Shown here one piece after another: positions 12,152 to 23,679 of a DNA stretch of 64,000 bases. The DNA is taken from assembly GCA_018105865.1 (NCBI GenBank), contig CM030845.1, positions 8,054,890 to 8,118,889 on the forward strand, given 5' to 3'. Source of the stretch: Metaphire vulgaris. Lineage: Eukaryota > Annelida > Clitellata > Crassiclitellata > Megascolecidae. Under the pieces are notes generated by a model, which was given only the letters and a program-made list of their open reading frames with translations, did no database searches and was not told the origin of the DNA. Numbering within the stretch: position 1 is the first letter of the stretch; every line of letters starts with the position of its first letter. The translations under genes and the position numbers were made by a program.

Positions 12152-12398
12152 CAGTGCTTTTTTGTAAAAAAATAGGTGCCGGTACTCACGGTGGATTGCC
12201 TAACTTTTCCATTACGATTATGTGGTCTGTGGCTAGAATTTAACATAGAAGCGATTTTGGAAGCATAATGATGCATATCATTTATTAAGTATTTAAAGTT
12301 TTTAGCTAAATCACAACTGCAAACTCACAAGAAAAAATTTTTTCACACCTTGAAAAAGGTTCCAGTACGCCGTACCGGCGCGTACCGTCACAAAACCC
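12152..12398. mobile_element. Probable hAT-type MITE in a TA tract
   Basis: Begins CAGTGCTTTTTTGT followed by GGTGCCGGTACTCACGG; the right part has CGTACCGGCGCGTACCGTCAC. Flanks read TATATATA on both sides, but this lies inside microsatellite DNA, so the duplication is not independent evidence. The last bases have decayed from CACTG. Confidence 0.5.
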
Positions 12399-12440
<42 letters not shown>

Positions 12441-12482
12441 CGACCATCGCTAATGGTCGTTATAAACATGTATCGATATAAC

Positions 12483-12521
<39 letters not shown>

Positions 12522-12559
12522 AGTGTGTGTGTATGTATGTGTGTGTGTGTGAAGAATTT

Positions 12560-14250
12560 GGGACACCAGTATAATTGTGGTCTCAGTCAACCTTCTATAG
12601 AGACATTCAGTTGAAGATGAATGCATTGCAGGTGAGAGAACAGCATACAACTGGAAAAGTACGGTCCGATGTATCCTCTAAAAGTGTGTTTGACATCCTC
12701 TTAGCTCGTCAGCTCTTATAGGAATAATAGGAAAATTTGCCAACATGTCGGATCTGTCTCGGGTCGACAGGCAGAAGTCGAAATCATTTGTCAAGGTGTC
12801 GTATATGAGAGAAGGACCTTGTGTGGTCGGTAGAAACGCTTCGGTTCAACCGATAGATACTTGGTGATGCTTTTCGATGGATTTTAGTCACCACCGAACC
12901 TGGATCTCAGATATACGCTTCAAAGTGACTGACGTTTCACATACCAGCACAGCACCATCGGATAATGGGATTTCTGGATTAGATTAGACCCAGAAGTGCA
13001 TTAGGTATCAAATAAATCACATTTCGATCATCAACTTCTGTAGCGCCTCCTCATAAAGCACAGAGGCATCAGTAGATGACACACAGAAAGGCTTAGAAAC
13101 AATATCCAGAGCAGGCGAAAGAAAGAATCAATCGACTTGTTTTTGCTAACTGGCATTAAATAATTAATCAATAATTAAATTAAATAGTAAATTAATTATT
13201 GCATTACGTTATTAGGCTGTAATTCAACAGATTGCAGTGATCTGTTAAAACTGCATTTCGTTGTGTGCATAGCATTCACATAAAACTGCGAGGTCAACTA
13301 ACACGGGCCAATAGGATCTACGGGTGGCTTATGGCCCTTCTCAAAAATGTATTTTCAACCTCGTCCTCCCAAGAATAGCTGAGTACCATTTTGTGCTATG
13401 CCAAAAGGTGGTTTCGTGTTACTTCCATATTTAGCCTAAGAAGTCCTTGGATCGCCGCTGTACAGTATATCCAACATATTTTATAACGACCATAAGCGAT
13501 GAGAGCGGTTTTATGTCGAAGTCCCCCCAAGTACTTCTAAACATCGGTTCGTCCCGTAAGTACCGATCTATCTTACTATGTCACGATTGCTTTCAAATTA
13601 ACTTTATACTGCGCCGAATGTAAAAGGCCTTTCAATCCAATTCTCGGTAACGAGACTATAAAATGTCGGCTCTTTTCCATAAATAATAGCCGACTGTGTA
13701 CGGCAAAGAATTCCGACAACGCGTCGCAGTTTAGCGAGTGTAAGAATCGGTGCGGCATTTCGAAGGACAATGTAACCGCCGCCGCCGCCGTCGTCGTCAT
13801 CGTCGTCGTGAAGATTTTCGATTACATGGGCAACGAAGAGACGAAGGTCCTTATACAGTTGCGTCAAATCACACAGTTGCCGTGAGAGAAACCTCCCAGT
13901 TAGTGCAATAGAAGACCCTCCGCCTCCCACATCCATTAAAAATTGCAGAACAGTTTCCATTGCAGCCAGCCGATCACCCATTTATTTTATTACGTGGGAG
14001 ATTGATCGCCAAAACCCACCACTGATAGGTGCCATTGTACTCCTACAGTGCAAACGAATGATAAACGGCATACGGGCTACCTTAAGTCTGTCAGTGCATT
14101 TGAAGCACAATATTATTACCTTAAATCGAACAATTTTCTATTCATTGTCGTCATATTTATCAATATCATTCTTTTGCTCCATAGTCTGACTCATTATTTC
14201 ACATCTGATCGATATTTAGCGTTAACCAGTCGAATAGCGTAGGGCCTATA
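12560..14250. other. No recognisable gene
   Basis: Contains a dispersed-repeat fragment at 13025-13080. A minus-strand open frame of 125 codons (13604-13981) includes an Asp/Gly run from a triplet repeat; I do not recognise it. Confidence 0.45.
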
Positions 14251-14259
14251 CTACTACTA

Positions 14260-14319
<60 letters not shown>

Positions 14320-14361
14320 ATGCTGCTACTGCTACTGCTGCTGCTGCTGCTACTGCTGCTG

Positions 14362-14392
<31 letters not shown>

Positions 14393-14549
14393 CACCACTA
14401 CCACTAACGCTGCTGCACCACCTGCACCACCACTGCTGCTGCTGCTGCTGCTGCTGCTGCCACTGCTGCTGCTGCTGCCACTGTTGCTGCCACTGCTGCT
14501 GCTGCTGCTGCTACTACTGCTGCTGCCACCACTGCTGCTGCTGCTACTG

Positions 14550-14590
<41 letters not shown>

Positions 14591-14632
14591 CACCACCTGC
14601 TCCATTACCATAACCACTATTACTATTATTAC
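14251..14632. repeat. (CTA)n/(CTG)n trinucleotide complex
   Basis: Nearly 380 bp of CTA, CTG and CCA triplets in phase, open in all six frames, with long Leu, Ser or Val runs in translation. Nothing suggests real coding. Confidence 0.97.
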
Positions 14633-15237
14633 TACTAATTTCAAAATTATTGTTGTTGTCGTGGTCAGTGGCGTAGTCGGAGTTTCGGGAAAGCCTCCGA
14701 AAAGAAGCATCATTTTCTTCACAGTCGAGGGTTTAGGCAGTGTCGTCATTTCATTGTTTTCCAGGGGGCAAGACTTTCGACTGCACGGCAAGCAGTATTT
14801 AAAAAAAATACCTATGCACTATGCAAATTGGGTTTTGTCCATAGTACATGCTACATACGATACTACATAGTACATACCAGCGATTGTAATAAAATTATAA
14901 AAACAATTGAGAACACAATGATTTTAAAATACAAAAATTCGCGAAAGTTTTTTCTCCTAAAAATCAGGGTTGGGGCAACGCCCCTGCACCTCTAAATGAC
15001 GTCCCTGAGTATAGGATTGTCGTATGCTCCCTTGCTGGGTCTCCGCCCCAGCCGTAGCAAACTTATGGTAATATTAGATTCGAATCTTGCGCTTGGGAGC
15101 AATTATTTTGCCAGACTGTGAAAGCTTATCGGCAATCACTCTCCCCCGTTCTCCAACGGGCAAATTTTCTCTTCGGGCACTAATCTTATAAGTAGTCTGG
15201 GTTTAAATAGGGGCCCCACCCATCGCTCCCCCATGGC

Positions 15238-15412
15238 CAGGGGCGTAGCCAAGGATTTGATTTCGGGGGCCTGGGGTATAATGTGATTTGGAATTATTTA
15301 AAACTTAAAAACTTTGAAAATCTTAAAAAACACATTAACAATTTTAAGGTAGGCCCTAGTCTGATTTTTGGGGTTATATATACACCGATATACCCCTGTC
15401 GCTACGCCCCTG
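15238..15412. mobile_element. hAT-type MITE, CAGGGGCGTAGC family (copy C)
   Basis: Begins CAGGGGCGTAGCCAAGG and ends CCTGTCGCTACGCCCCTG. Flanks CCCATGGC / CTCATGGC match at 7 of 8. Same orientation as copy A. Confidence 0.85.
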
Positions 15413-15470
15413 CTCATGGCTAGCTACTACTGGTCGTATTCGTCGTCGTGCTGTTTTCGAGCGCCGACAC

Positions 15471-16079
15471 CAGGGGCGTAAACCTGGCGTCAACATTGGG
15501 GGGAAGGGGATAGAATAATTTTTAAAAAGTTGACCCCCCAGAAATATAAATGCCCCCCCCCATTTGGGGGGGGGGTATTGCATAGTATGGTAGGGACTTT
15601 AAATCGCCCATGAAATATAATAAAATTATAATAACCAAGTAGCCCATGCATTGTCTGGTCTAGGACTGTTTTGCATGTGTGTACACTCAGGGCGTAAACT
15701 TGGCGTCAACATTGGAGGGATAGAAGAACTTTTTAAAAGTTGACTCCCCAGAAATATAAAAATCCTCCTCCTCCACTGTGGGGGGATATTGCATATTATG
15801 GTGGGGACTTAAAATCGCCCATGAAATACGCCTTGACAAGCCAAAAAGAAGGTCATCCTGATATTTTTATATTTCCCCTCTCCAAATACCCTGACAAGCA
15901 AAAAATGTCTTCCGAAATGAGAGAATGTGGATTTGGCGTAATTCTGGCATCATCATCATCATGGGGTAGGATAGAATTTTGTTTACCATATAGCCCAAAA
16001 CATTGGGGGGATAATTGATGCTCTGTCCCCCGCCAACGAATTATTCGGGGGGACCGTCCCCCCGTGTTTTACGCCCATG
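15471..16079. mobile_element. 609-bp MITE with an internal duplication
   Basis: Begins CAGGGGCGTAAACCTGG and ends CGTGTTTTACGCCCATG. Perfect flanking duplication GCCGACAC (15463-15470, 16080-16087). The segment GGCGTAAACTTGGCGTCAAC through ATCGCCCATGAAATA is present twice (about 15476-15620 and 15690-15828). A fragment of the same right end, inverted, lies at 29351. Confidence 0.85.
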
Positions 16080-16087
16080 GCCGACAC

Positions 16088-17060
16088 ATGAGTTCCAATA
16101 ATAGCAGTTCCTTACCCTGACCGTTGAGAATTTAAGCCCCGGTGCGTCTTGTGGGAGTGTGTCTTGTAAGTGGCAAGAACCGGAACGTGAAGCAGTAGTA
16201 CAAGAACGATCGGCACTAGCTTCATAATCGTCGCTATATATCTCGCTTCCTGTTGTTCTTCGGATCGAAGCACAGAATTCACGTCGATCGATCGTCTGTC
16301 GATCAGATAATTATCGTCCTCACACCATTAGCCTCCTACGTCCGACGTCGAAATTCGAATATCTATTACTCCTAAACAATAAATTAATTTATCTGCTATA
16401 GGCTATCACGAGTGATGAAGTGCGATGACCATTGGTCAATGGTCATGATTCGCGGAGGTTACGTCCATGGTCGAGCTCTACAGAAGCCATTAAAGGTGTA
16501 AAGATTCGACAGACGTCATAATATAGTCCCACATTCGCAGGTTTTGTCATTCCAGGATTTGTGATTTCGCTCGGAAAATCTAGACGCTTCGTCGTCGTCG
16601 ACGACATTGTCTGACGCTGTCTGTCGAGCGCAGGTCTTCGCTCTACGCCCCAAGAGATGATGATGATGACGACAACTACGCCCGCGCGCGCGCGCGGACT
16701 CGGCGACTGTGCACGCGGGTCGTGTGACGGTTGCGTGTGAGGCGGGTGATGATCAACAGAGGAAGAGCATGATTCTTCGTCGCTTCACATCGAGGAGATT
16801 CGCGCCTTCCGCTCTGCCCTTTGCTCTTTCAGATGCAATTAAAGTTATTGAGATGTAAAGTTATAGAGATGTGCAGTGACAACTGAACCATCATCATCGT
16901 CGTCGTAGTCGTCGTCGTCGTCATCATCATCATCATCAGCAGGAATGTTACATTCGTTGACGTCGTCGTTGTCATCATCGTATTCGCTCAAAAGAGGAGC
17001 CATTTATAAAAAACCTTGTTGCGTTACATTACCGCAAAAACAAGTCGTGGTAGTAGTAAT
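16088..17060. other. CpG-dense stretch without a recognised gene
   Basis: Rich in CG, including a (CG)n run at 16681-16695 and GTC/ATC triplets at 16890-16980. It could be regulatory; no further support. Confidence 0.4.
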
Positions 17061-17559
17061 AATAATAATTATGCACTTCTATAGCACCCTTTTCTAATAC
17101 TCAAGGGTATCAATCAATGGTAGTCAATTGGTAGTACGGATGGACGAGGCATGCAGAAAGCCTTTTCCAGACTATAGATGAGGGGCTGACATAAATAAAG
17201 CTGTTCTTCCTTTCAACCAACCAACCCCTAATCAAAATAATTTGATTTGTATAGCTCAGTTTTCTGTTAATTACAGAAGCATTGTGTCCAATTGGGGTAT
17301 ACAAAGTGCATTAGATAGAATTATCTTATGTAATAATCTCCTTGATCTGTCTGTTAAACTAAGTTAAGCTTGTGAGTCACGCTACGTACACAGCAGATCT
17401 TGGACGACTAACCATTTGACGACCGTGACTTTATATGTTCCACATTTCTCCTTAGAACTCCGCAAATGGTTTAAATACTATTAGGCCAATCTCTTATCTT
17501 ATTGTCACTTTTCACAGAATTCATGAATGTTTAATGTGAGCAATTGATGTACTTATGTA

Positions 17560-17919
17560 CAGTGGCGGCTCCAGGATTTGGCAAGTGGGGGGCGTTGGGG
17601 TGGCAACTTCTAATCATGAGGGGCCAACCATTTGTTGTTAAGTATGTAGTATTAAGTACAGTAGCGTCATTTCACACTTTTCTTGGGGGCAAGAAAATTT
17701 TTTGCAAAATTTTAGGCAAATTTTTGCAAATTTCAGGCAATTTTTTGCAATTTTGTTTGCAATTTTTGGGCCAATTTTGCAATTTTTAAATATTTGTTGG
17801 TAAATTTTTATATATAGTATATATATAGTATATATATATAGTATATATATAGTATAGGGTCTCAACAGGGGGGCCCAGTATCTCAGTAGGGGGCACAGGC
17901 CCCTGTGGAGCCACCACTG
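17560..17919. mobile_element. hAT-type MITE, CAGTGGCGGCTC family, internally expanded
   Basis: Begins CAGTGGCGGCTCCAGG and ends CTGTGGAGCCACCACTG. Perfect duplication CTTATGTA (17552-17559, 17920-17927). It shares AATCATGAGGGGCCAACCAT with 35396-35590, but its interior has grown by GCAAATTT-like repeats and a GTATATATA array. Confidence 0.88.
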
Positions 17920-17963
17920 CTTATGTATGCAACTGGTATGATGTTCTGCTGGAAATAAATGGC

Positions 17964-18068
<105 letters not shown>

Positions 18069-20009
18069 ATAGTAACAAGCAACGACATTTTAAATTATAA
18101 TTTCATATTATGTGCAAATGAAACCTCACTGACAGTCTGACAGATCCAGTAAATGTTGCAAAAAGTTATAGCATTAATTGAAATGGCAAAATAAATGAAA
18201 TAAATAAGAAAACTATTTCAGCACAAGATATAAATAAATCAGTAACCAAGTTATTTAGTTATTTCTAATAGGCAAAACTGAGGTCTTGGAGAGTTTGCAC
18301 AAGACCTAGATCAGCATTTCGTAAACACGATTAGAACTACAAGATCATATACCGGTAAGTGAATTTCCTGGGCAGCCCTATATAGACATATTGCAGGAGA
18401 GCTTTCAAGTTAAAAAACCGGAAAATAAAAAAGCAAAATAACTGAAATACAATAACAGAAATTATAAATGGAAATGTCACAAGAACAACAACTATAACTG
18501 AAACAGGACCTAAAAACCATCAACTAAATTTCACTACATTGTTTTGTATTGCTTTCCTCACTCATTCTACACAACTCGTTGCAAGAGCTAGTATTTACCC
18601 ACAAAATAATATGATATTCATTCAAACCTCATTTGACAACCATTTAAAAGAATTAAATATAATGACAATCATGTCCAAAACAAATAACAGTTAGGTAGCA
18701 CCTAGTACCACAAAAAATGCAAGCAGACACAAAATCACGACAAATAAATGCAAAATCGACAGAAAAATGTATATAACTGATAATGTTCATGTCTGAACTA
18801 TATTCGTCATCATCACCTGAACCACCATCATCATCCTAAATTTCATCAAATAATGCCTGTATAGAATAAATGAATACAAATAACATAAAACTGCTTCCCA
18901 AACTGGAATTACATCAATATGGAAAAATTAATATAAAATAAAAAGTCAATATTTTCATTCGGGTCAACTTAATGCTGTGCATTACTACCATTGGTCTGCT
19001 ACTGCTTCACAACAGCACCCCAATGGATGACGAATGACAACTGTGAAGAATTGATCGAATAAATTTCAATGAGAAAAAATAAATACTAAAAATCAAAATA
19101 AAGAAATCGATCATTCGTTTTGTTATGAAAACGGAAACCTCAAAAGGTTCAGCCTAACTCCCGCACCGCTAGCGATGGTTGTCGCTGCTTCTGTTTTTCA
19201 AAAAATTTCTAAGACCTCACTAAAATTTTCAAGTGCTTTTAAGTGTCTGTAACCACCTGCCGTAGAAGAAGTTATTATGAAAAAAGCTTAGCAGTGTTGG
19301 GATTAGTCTTGCTTCATAGTGACTTTTTATATGATTGTGGCATCAAAATCGCTTTCCTCAGTTCCTTCCTACCATACTAAATTCATTCAAGTGAGTTTCA
19401 TGTTCAACTTTTTGTCTTTTTAAAATCAAACCTCTCCTTGAAAATGACAAAAGAATGAATGAGATAACTGACAATTTTATCTTATTGTTTGAAATCACAG
19501 CTCTGGGATACAATCTTACAAAAACAGAAGGATTCAGTAGAGCTTCATGGTAAACATCCAGACTATTGATGATTCTTAGAACTGATATATGCACTTTTCT
19601 GTTTAATAATATGGGTACATCTGTCATTAAGCATCAAAAAGCTCAAGCACTTCTATCAAAACCATCAGTTCTAAAAAAATAAGTATCTCGAATAAGACCC
19701 CGGAGATATTCAAATAAATACGAAAAGCACAAAATTATAATATTCAACGAACAGATTACGAGATTGCATTCCAAAATGCAGATAAAGTTTTAAGTGATGA
19801 ATAGTATAGTTCAACCTCATTATCTTGCCTCCCGTCAAGTCATCAAACTCGACTCTCACAATCCTATGTCAGGAACAGATTTCCTGTCATGTATTTTAAA
19901 TTCCATGATTTGCACCCATACAGCTGTAGAGTGTTTGTGCAAGGCCTCATCTTTGCTTCCTGTTGCCCTACTGAGCTGCCAACCTCATGCCAAAAAATGT
20001 GTCAGTGCA
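18069..20009. other. AT-rich sequence without a gene
   Basis: About 1.9 kb with only short open frames and no recognised motifs. Confidence 0.5.
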
Positions 20010-21555
20010 AAGTAAGTAAGTAAGTAAGAGAACGTCAAGATTATAGTGGTAACTTGTCTAAAAGACTGCGCGAACACTTTAAACAAAATTAAACTAAGTA
20101 GCTAGTCTTAAAAAGCCAAGACTTCAGTCGATTCCTGAAAATATCTAGCGACGATGACTCCCGTATGTCAGCAGGAAGCGAGTTCCAAGTACGCGCAGCA
20201 GCCACCGGGAAGGCACGATCTCCGACGGTGACAAGACGCGTTCTTGGAACCATAAGACCCGGTCGCGATTGATCTAAGTCGCCTGCGGCCCGCGAGGTCA
20301 GAAACACTACGAAACTCGGATGCAAGATAATTCGGACCCATCCCGTGAAGGCAGCGATATACAAGAGTTGATAACTTGAACATGATGCGCTCAGGCACTG
20401 ACAGCCAATGAAGATCAACAAGAAGCGGGGTGACATGATCACATCGGGCGAACGATAGATAAGACGAGCAGCACAGTTCAAAACAGACTGCAACCGGTCA
20501 AAAGAATAGGCAGGTGACCCCGCAAGAACTGCATTGCCATAGTCGAGCCTAGTCAGTACCAGAGCAACAACCAACGTCTTAAGGACGGCTTGAGAAACAG
20601 ACCGACGCAGACTCCTAATCAAACGAAGTGAAGAGAAACAGCTGGCGACAGTCTTGGATACATGCAGCTTAAGGGTCGCTGCACTATCAAGGTAGATTCC
20701 CAAGTTACGCACTGAGGCAGCCGGGTGGAGCTCGAGATCGTGGATCTTGACACAGTCATGCGGCAACAGGTGCTGTTGCCTCTCGGTGGCTAGCCAGAGC
20801 ACTTCCGACTTAGAGACGTTAAGCTGGAGCCTATTAGACTTAAGCCAGACTGACAACTCATCCAAGCACCGGGTGAGACGCTCAAGAAGCAGATGCGTTT
20901 CAGACGGCCAGCAGCCACCATAGATCTGAGTGTCATCCGCGTAAAGATGTCCATAAAGCCCATGTTTAAGAATGATACGTATAAGGTCGGCCACGTATAA
21001 GGTAAAATAAGATGGGACCAAGGACCGAGCCCTGCGATGCGCGCAAGTCACCGAGATGGAAGGGTCCTGGAGTGAGGACAGCGGACGAATTGCGTCGGTG
21101 GTGGTCAAGATAGGAGGAAAACCATCTCAAAGCCACATGACTAATACCATAGGAGATGTTAAGACGACGCAGTAGGATGGAGTGGTCTACGGTATCAAAT
21201 GCGGCCGTGAGGTCGAGGAGGGCGAACTTTCCCTGATCAAGTTCACGAAGTATATCAGAAGTGATCTTAAGAACAGCCGTTTCAGTAGAGTGAAAAACAC
21301 GATAGGCAGACTGTAGCTCGGGAAGGAGACCAGAAACCGCGAGATGGTCCATGAGCTGCCTAGAGACGGCGCTCGAGCAGCCGATAGAACAGACAAATTG
21401 GAGATCGGTCTGTAAGAGCCAACATCAGAGTCATCGAGACCAGGTTTCTTGATCCGCGGTGTCACGAAAGCGGCCTTAAACGACTTCGGGACCTCACCCA
21501 GTTGTAGTGAACGATTCATGAGCTCGGTAACAAACGGCGCCAGGTAAGGTAAGAT
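20010..21555 (-). pseudogene. 5'-truncated CR1/L2-type LINE downstream of LMAN1
   Basis: Minus-strand reverse transcriptase pieces in three frames: VGSYRPISNLSVLS, FALLDLTAAFDTVDHSILLR, SQGSVLGPIL, HLYADDTQIYGG and LTRLDYGNAVLAG. The C-terminus is RTWNSLPADIRESSSLDIFR then NRLKSWLFKTSYLV, stop near 20089. The 3' end carries a short (CTTA)n tail (20010-20028 as AAGT on +). It differs in sequence and tail from the copy at 32-34 kb, so it is another subfamily. The 5' breakpoint is about 21555. Same strand as LMAN1. Confidence 0.87.
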
Positions 21556-23271
21556 AACAATGGTAAGATAACAAGGTTTCACTGCACAGCAAAATTGAAG
21601 ACTCAAATTGCTAAACAGAGCTACAAAAATATTCATTCAGCAACTAAACCACGCTTCCGAGATGGAAACAACCTTCAAATGGTAAAACATTCAGAAAAAT
21701 TATATACACTCACCAAAAATAAAAAATAGCTTTCAAACAACAAGTTCAAGAAATCAATAAAGTAAACAATACTTCAGTTTAACTGATTTTGACAAGACAG
21801 TTACGGTGGGCATATCATAAAACCAGAACCAGACATAAACGACTAAAAAACAACCTTGCTATCACCGTCTAAGAGTTACAAGTATCGCATAATTGTCACA
21901 CCTTACATCAAATTTTCCTAAAGAAGATTACATAATTTTTATAACTAAACAGGCTAACAGTCATTCTATGCAAGCGATAGTCTACATAATAAAAAGACCA
22001 AATATGCTATCATTCATCCAATAGCAAAAATATCTAAAAGCTGTTGGGAAAACGTTTGCATACCACACGCCAGCCATCATAGATCTCAACCATTGTCTGC
22101 AGTGCTAAACTTCTTACAGCCTGCCTACTAAACTTTACACTAAATTGTCTCACTCCTGAACCTTTAAATTCAATCAGTGAGCAGCTGTTATAGCTGAAAT
22201 TTACCAATTCAATACAGTATCTAGTTAACAAAAGAAACGAAAATTAGAACACACAGAAGACTAAATTAGATGAATCGAGATGGAAAAAGCAATTGCACAT
22301 TCGAATTATGAGCACAATGGCCTGAAATTAGTGAGATCGAAGAGACAGAATCTCTGACAGTGTTATCCTTGCCAAAGGACACCATGCAGCAAGAACAAGC
22401 ACCATCAACTAAACACATTTTCTCAATGACATTGAAGTGCTCATTCTGAGTTTTTAATATAACTGATAAAGTTTGCAAACAGCATTTTCAAAGTGGTTTG
22501 CCACAACAGTCTTTATAGGCACAGAGCACAGCAGCATCCAACAGTTTTGCATAAGCTAGAATGCAAGAGCTTTAGCAAACTACTATGAATCTAAAAAGAT
22601 CTAATTATAAATATAATCAGGTAAATCAAAAATTAAAATACTGAATAAACAACAAAAGTTGACAGACAAATTAGCAGTCTTCCAAATATTTGACACCAAT
22701 AAAGCACAAAATACATCCCATACAACAAGCATGATATTATAAAAAAACAAGATAAATTCTAGAATGTAAAGGATATATTTTCTATGCTTATAACAATATA
22801 GTGAGTAGAAAGGCTGCACCATTTAAGATCCTAAAACAACACGATTGCAAAACAAGCATAAAAAACAAAGATAAAATCAGCCGAACCATAATAACATCAA
22901 TTCAGTAGCTCATCTTGTTGGGTGGCATGGTTGAAGAAAGATTATTTGATTGCTGTAAATTATCTTTTTCTATATATACCTCGCTAAGAATCCAAAAAGG
23001 AAAAGCAAAGAAATCTAATGCAAGACATAAGAAAAGCACTGAGCAGCTAAGTCTGTACACTTGAATATTCAATTCGTTTTTCATAAATCGAATCAACCCC
23101 AATAAAAATCATTACACACTGTGCCCAAAAATAGATGATACCACACGACTAGCTAAACACAATTTACTGCAATATAATATCATTTAAAAATTACTGGTGA
23201 CACCGTACGACATACAAAACCATACAATTCAACAAAAACTATAGTGAACCGCAAAAAGTTTGTCATTTATT
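21556..23271. other. Region 3' of the LMAN1 stop codon
   Basis: AT-rich and free of recognisable coding sequence. Some of it is probably LMAN1 3' UTR, but I cannot place the poly(A) site. Confidence 0.45.
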
Positions 23272-23308
23272 TCAGTAAAGCTTCTTAGCTGCTGCTTCTC
23301 TACTGGAT
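23272..23308 (-). CDS. LMAN1: LMAN1 exon 15: cytosolic tail with KKLY sorting signal
   Basis: 37 nt after a TTATCTTTCAG acceptor, reading SSREAAAKKLY then TGA. It aligns with the human tail SQQEAAAKKFF. The dilysine is at -4/-3, where COPI retrieval requires it. The last two residues, the COPII export pair, are LY instead of FF. An AATAAA overlaps the stop codon and is probably too close to be the poly(A) signal. Confidence 0.92.
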
Positions 23309-23490
23309 CTGAAAGATAAGCACCAAAATTTATGCAAATACATGTTTGTAGGATGTCAAGTTTCTAGATAATCAATAAATTATTCATTCTAAAGATTACA
23401 CACATATAATGACTTCAGGCATTCAAAAACATTCTCTCTGAACACCTAAGCCCATATCTAGTCCTACATAAATGTAGCAATATCGATGAT

Positions 23491-23554
<64 letters not shown>

Positions 23555-23627
23555 GTCGTCATCGTTGTCATCATCATCATCATCTACATCAACAACAACA
23601 ACAACATCATCATTATCATCATCATCC

Positions 23628-23679
<52 letters not shown>

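Noticed and set aside
14246..14870. Poly-Leu, poly-Ser and poly-Val ORFs
   Set aside because: All come from the CTA/CTG triplet array, which is open in every frame.
14666..15007. Possible MITE starting CAGTGGCGTAGTC and ending GACGTCCCTG
   Set aside because: Ends are only weakly inverted and the flanking 8-mers GTCGTGGT and AGTATAGG do not match.
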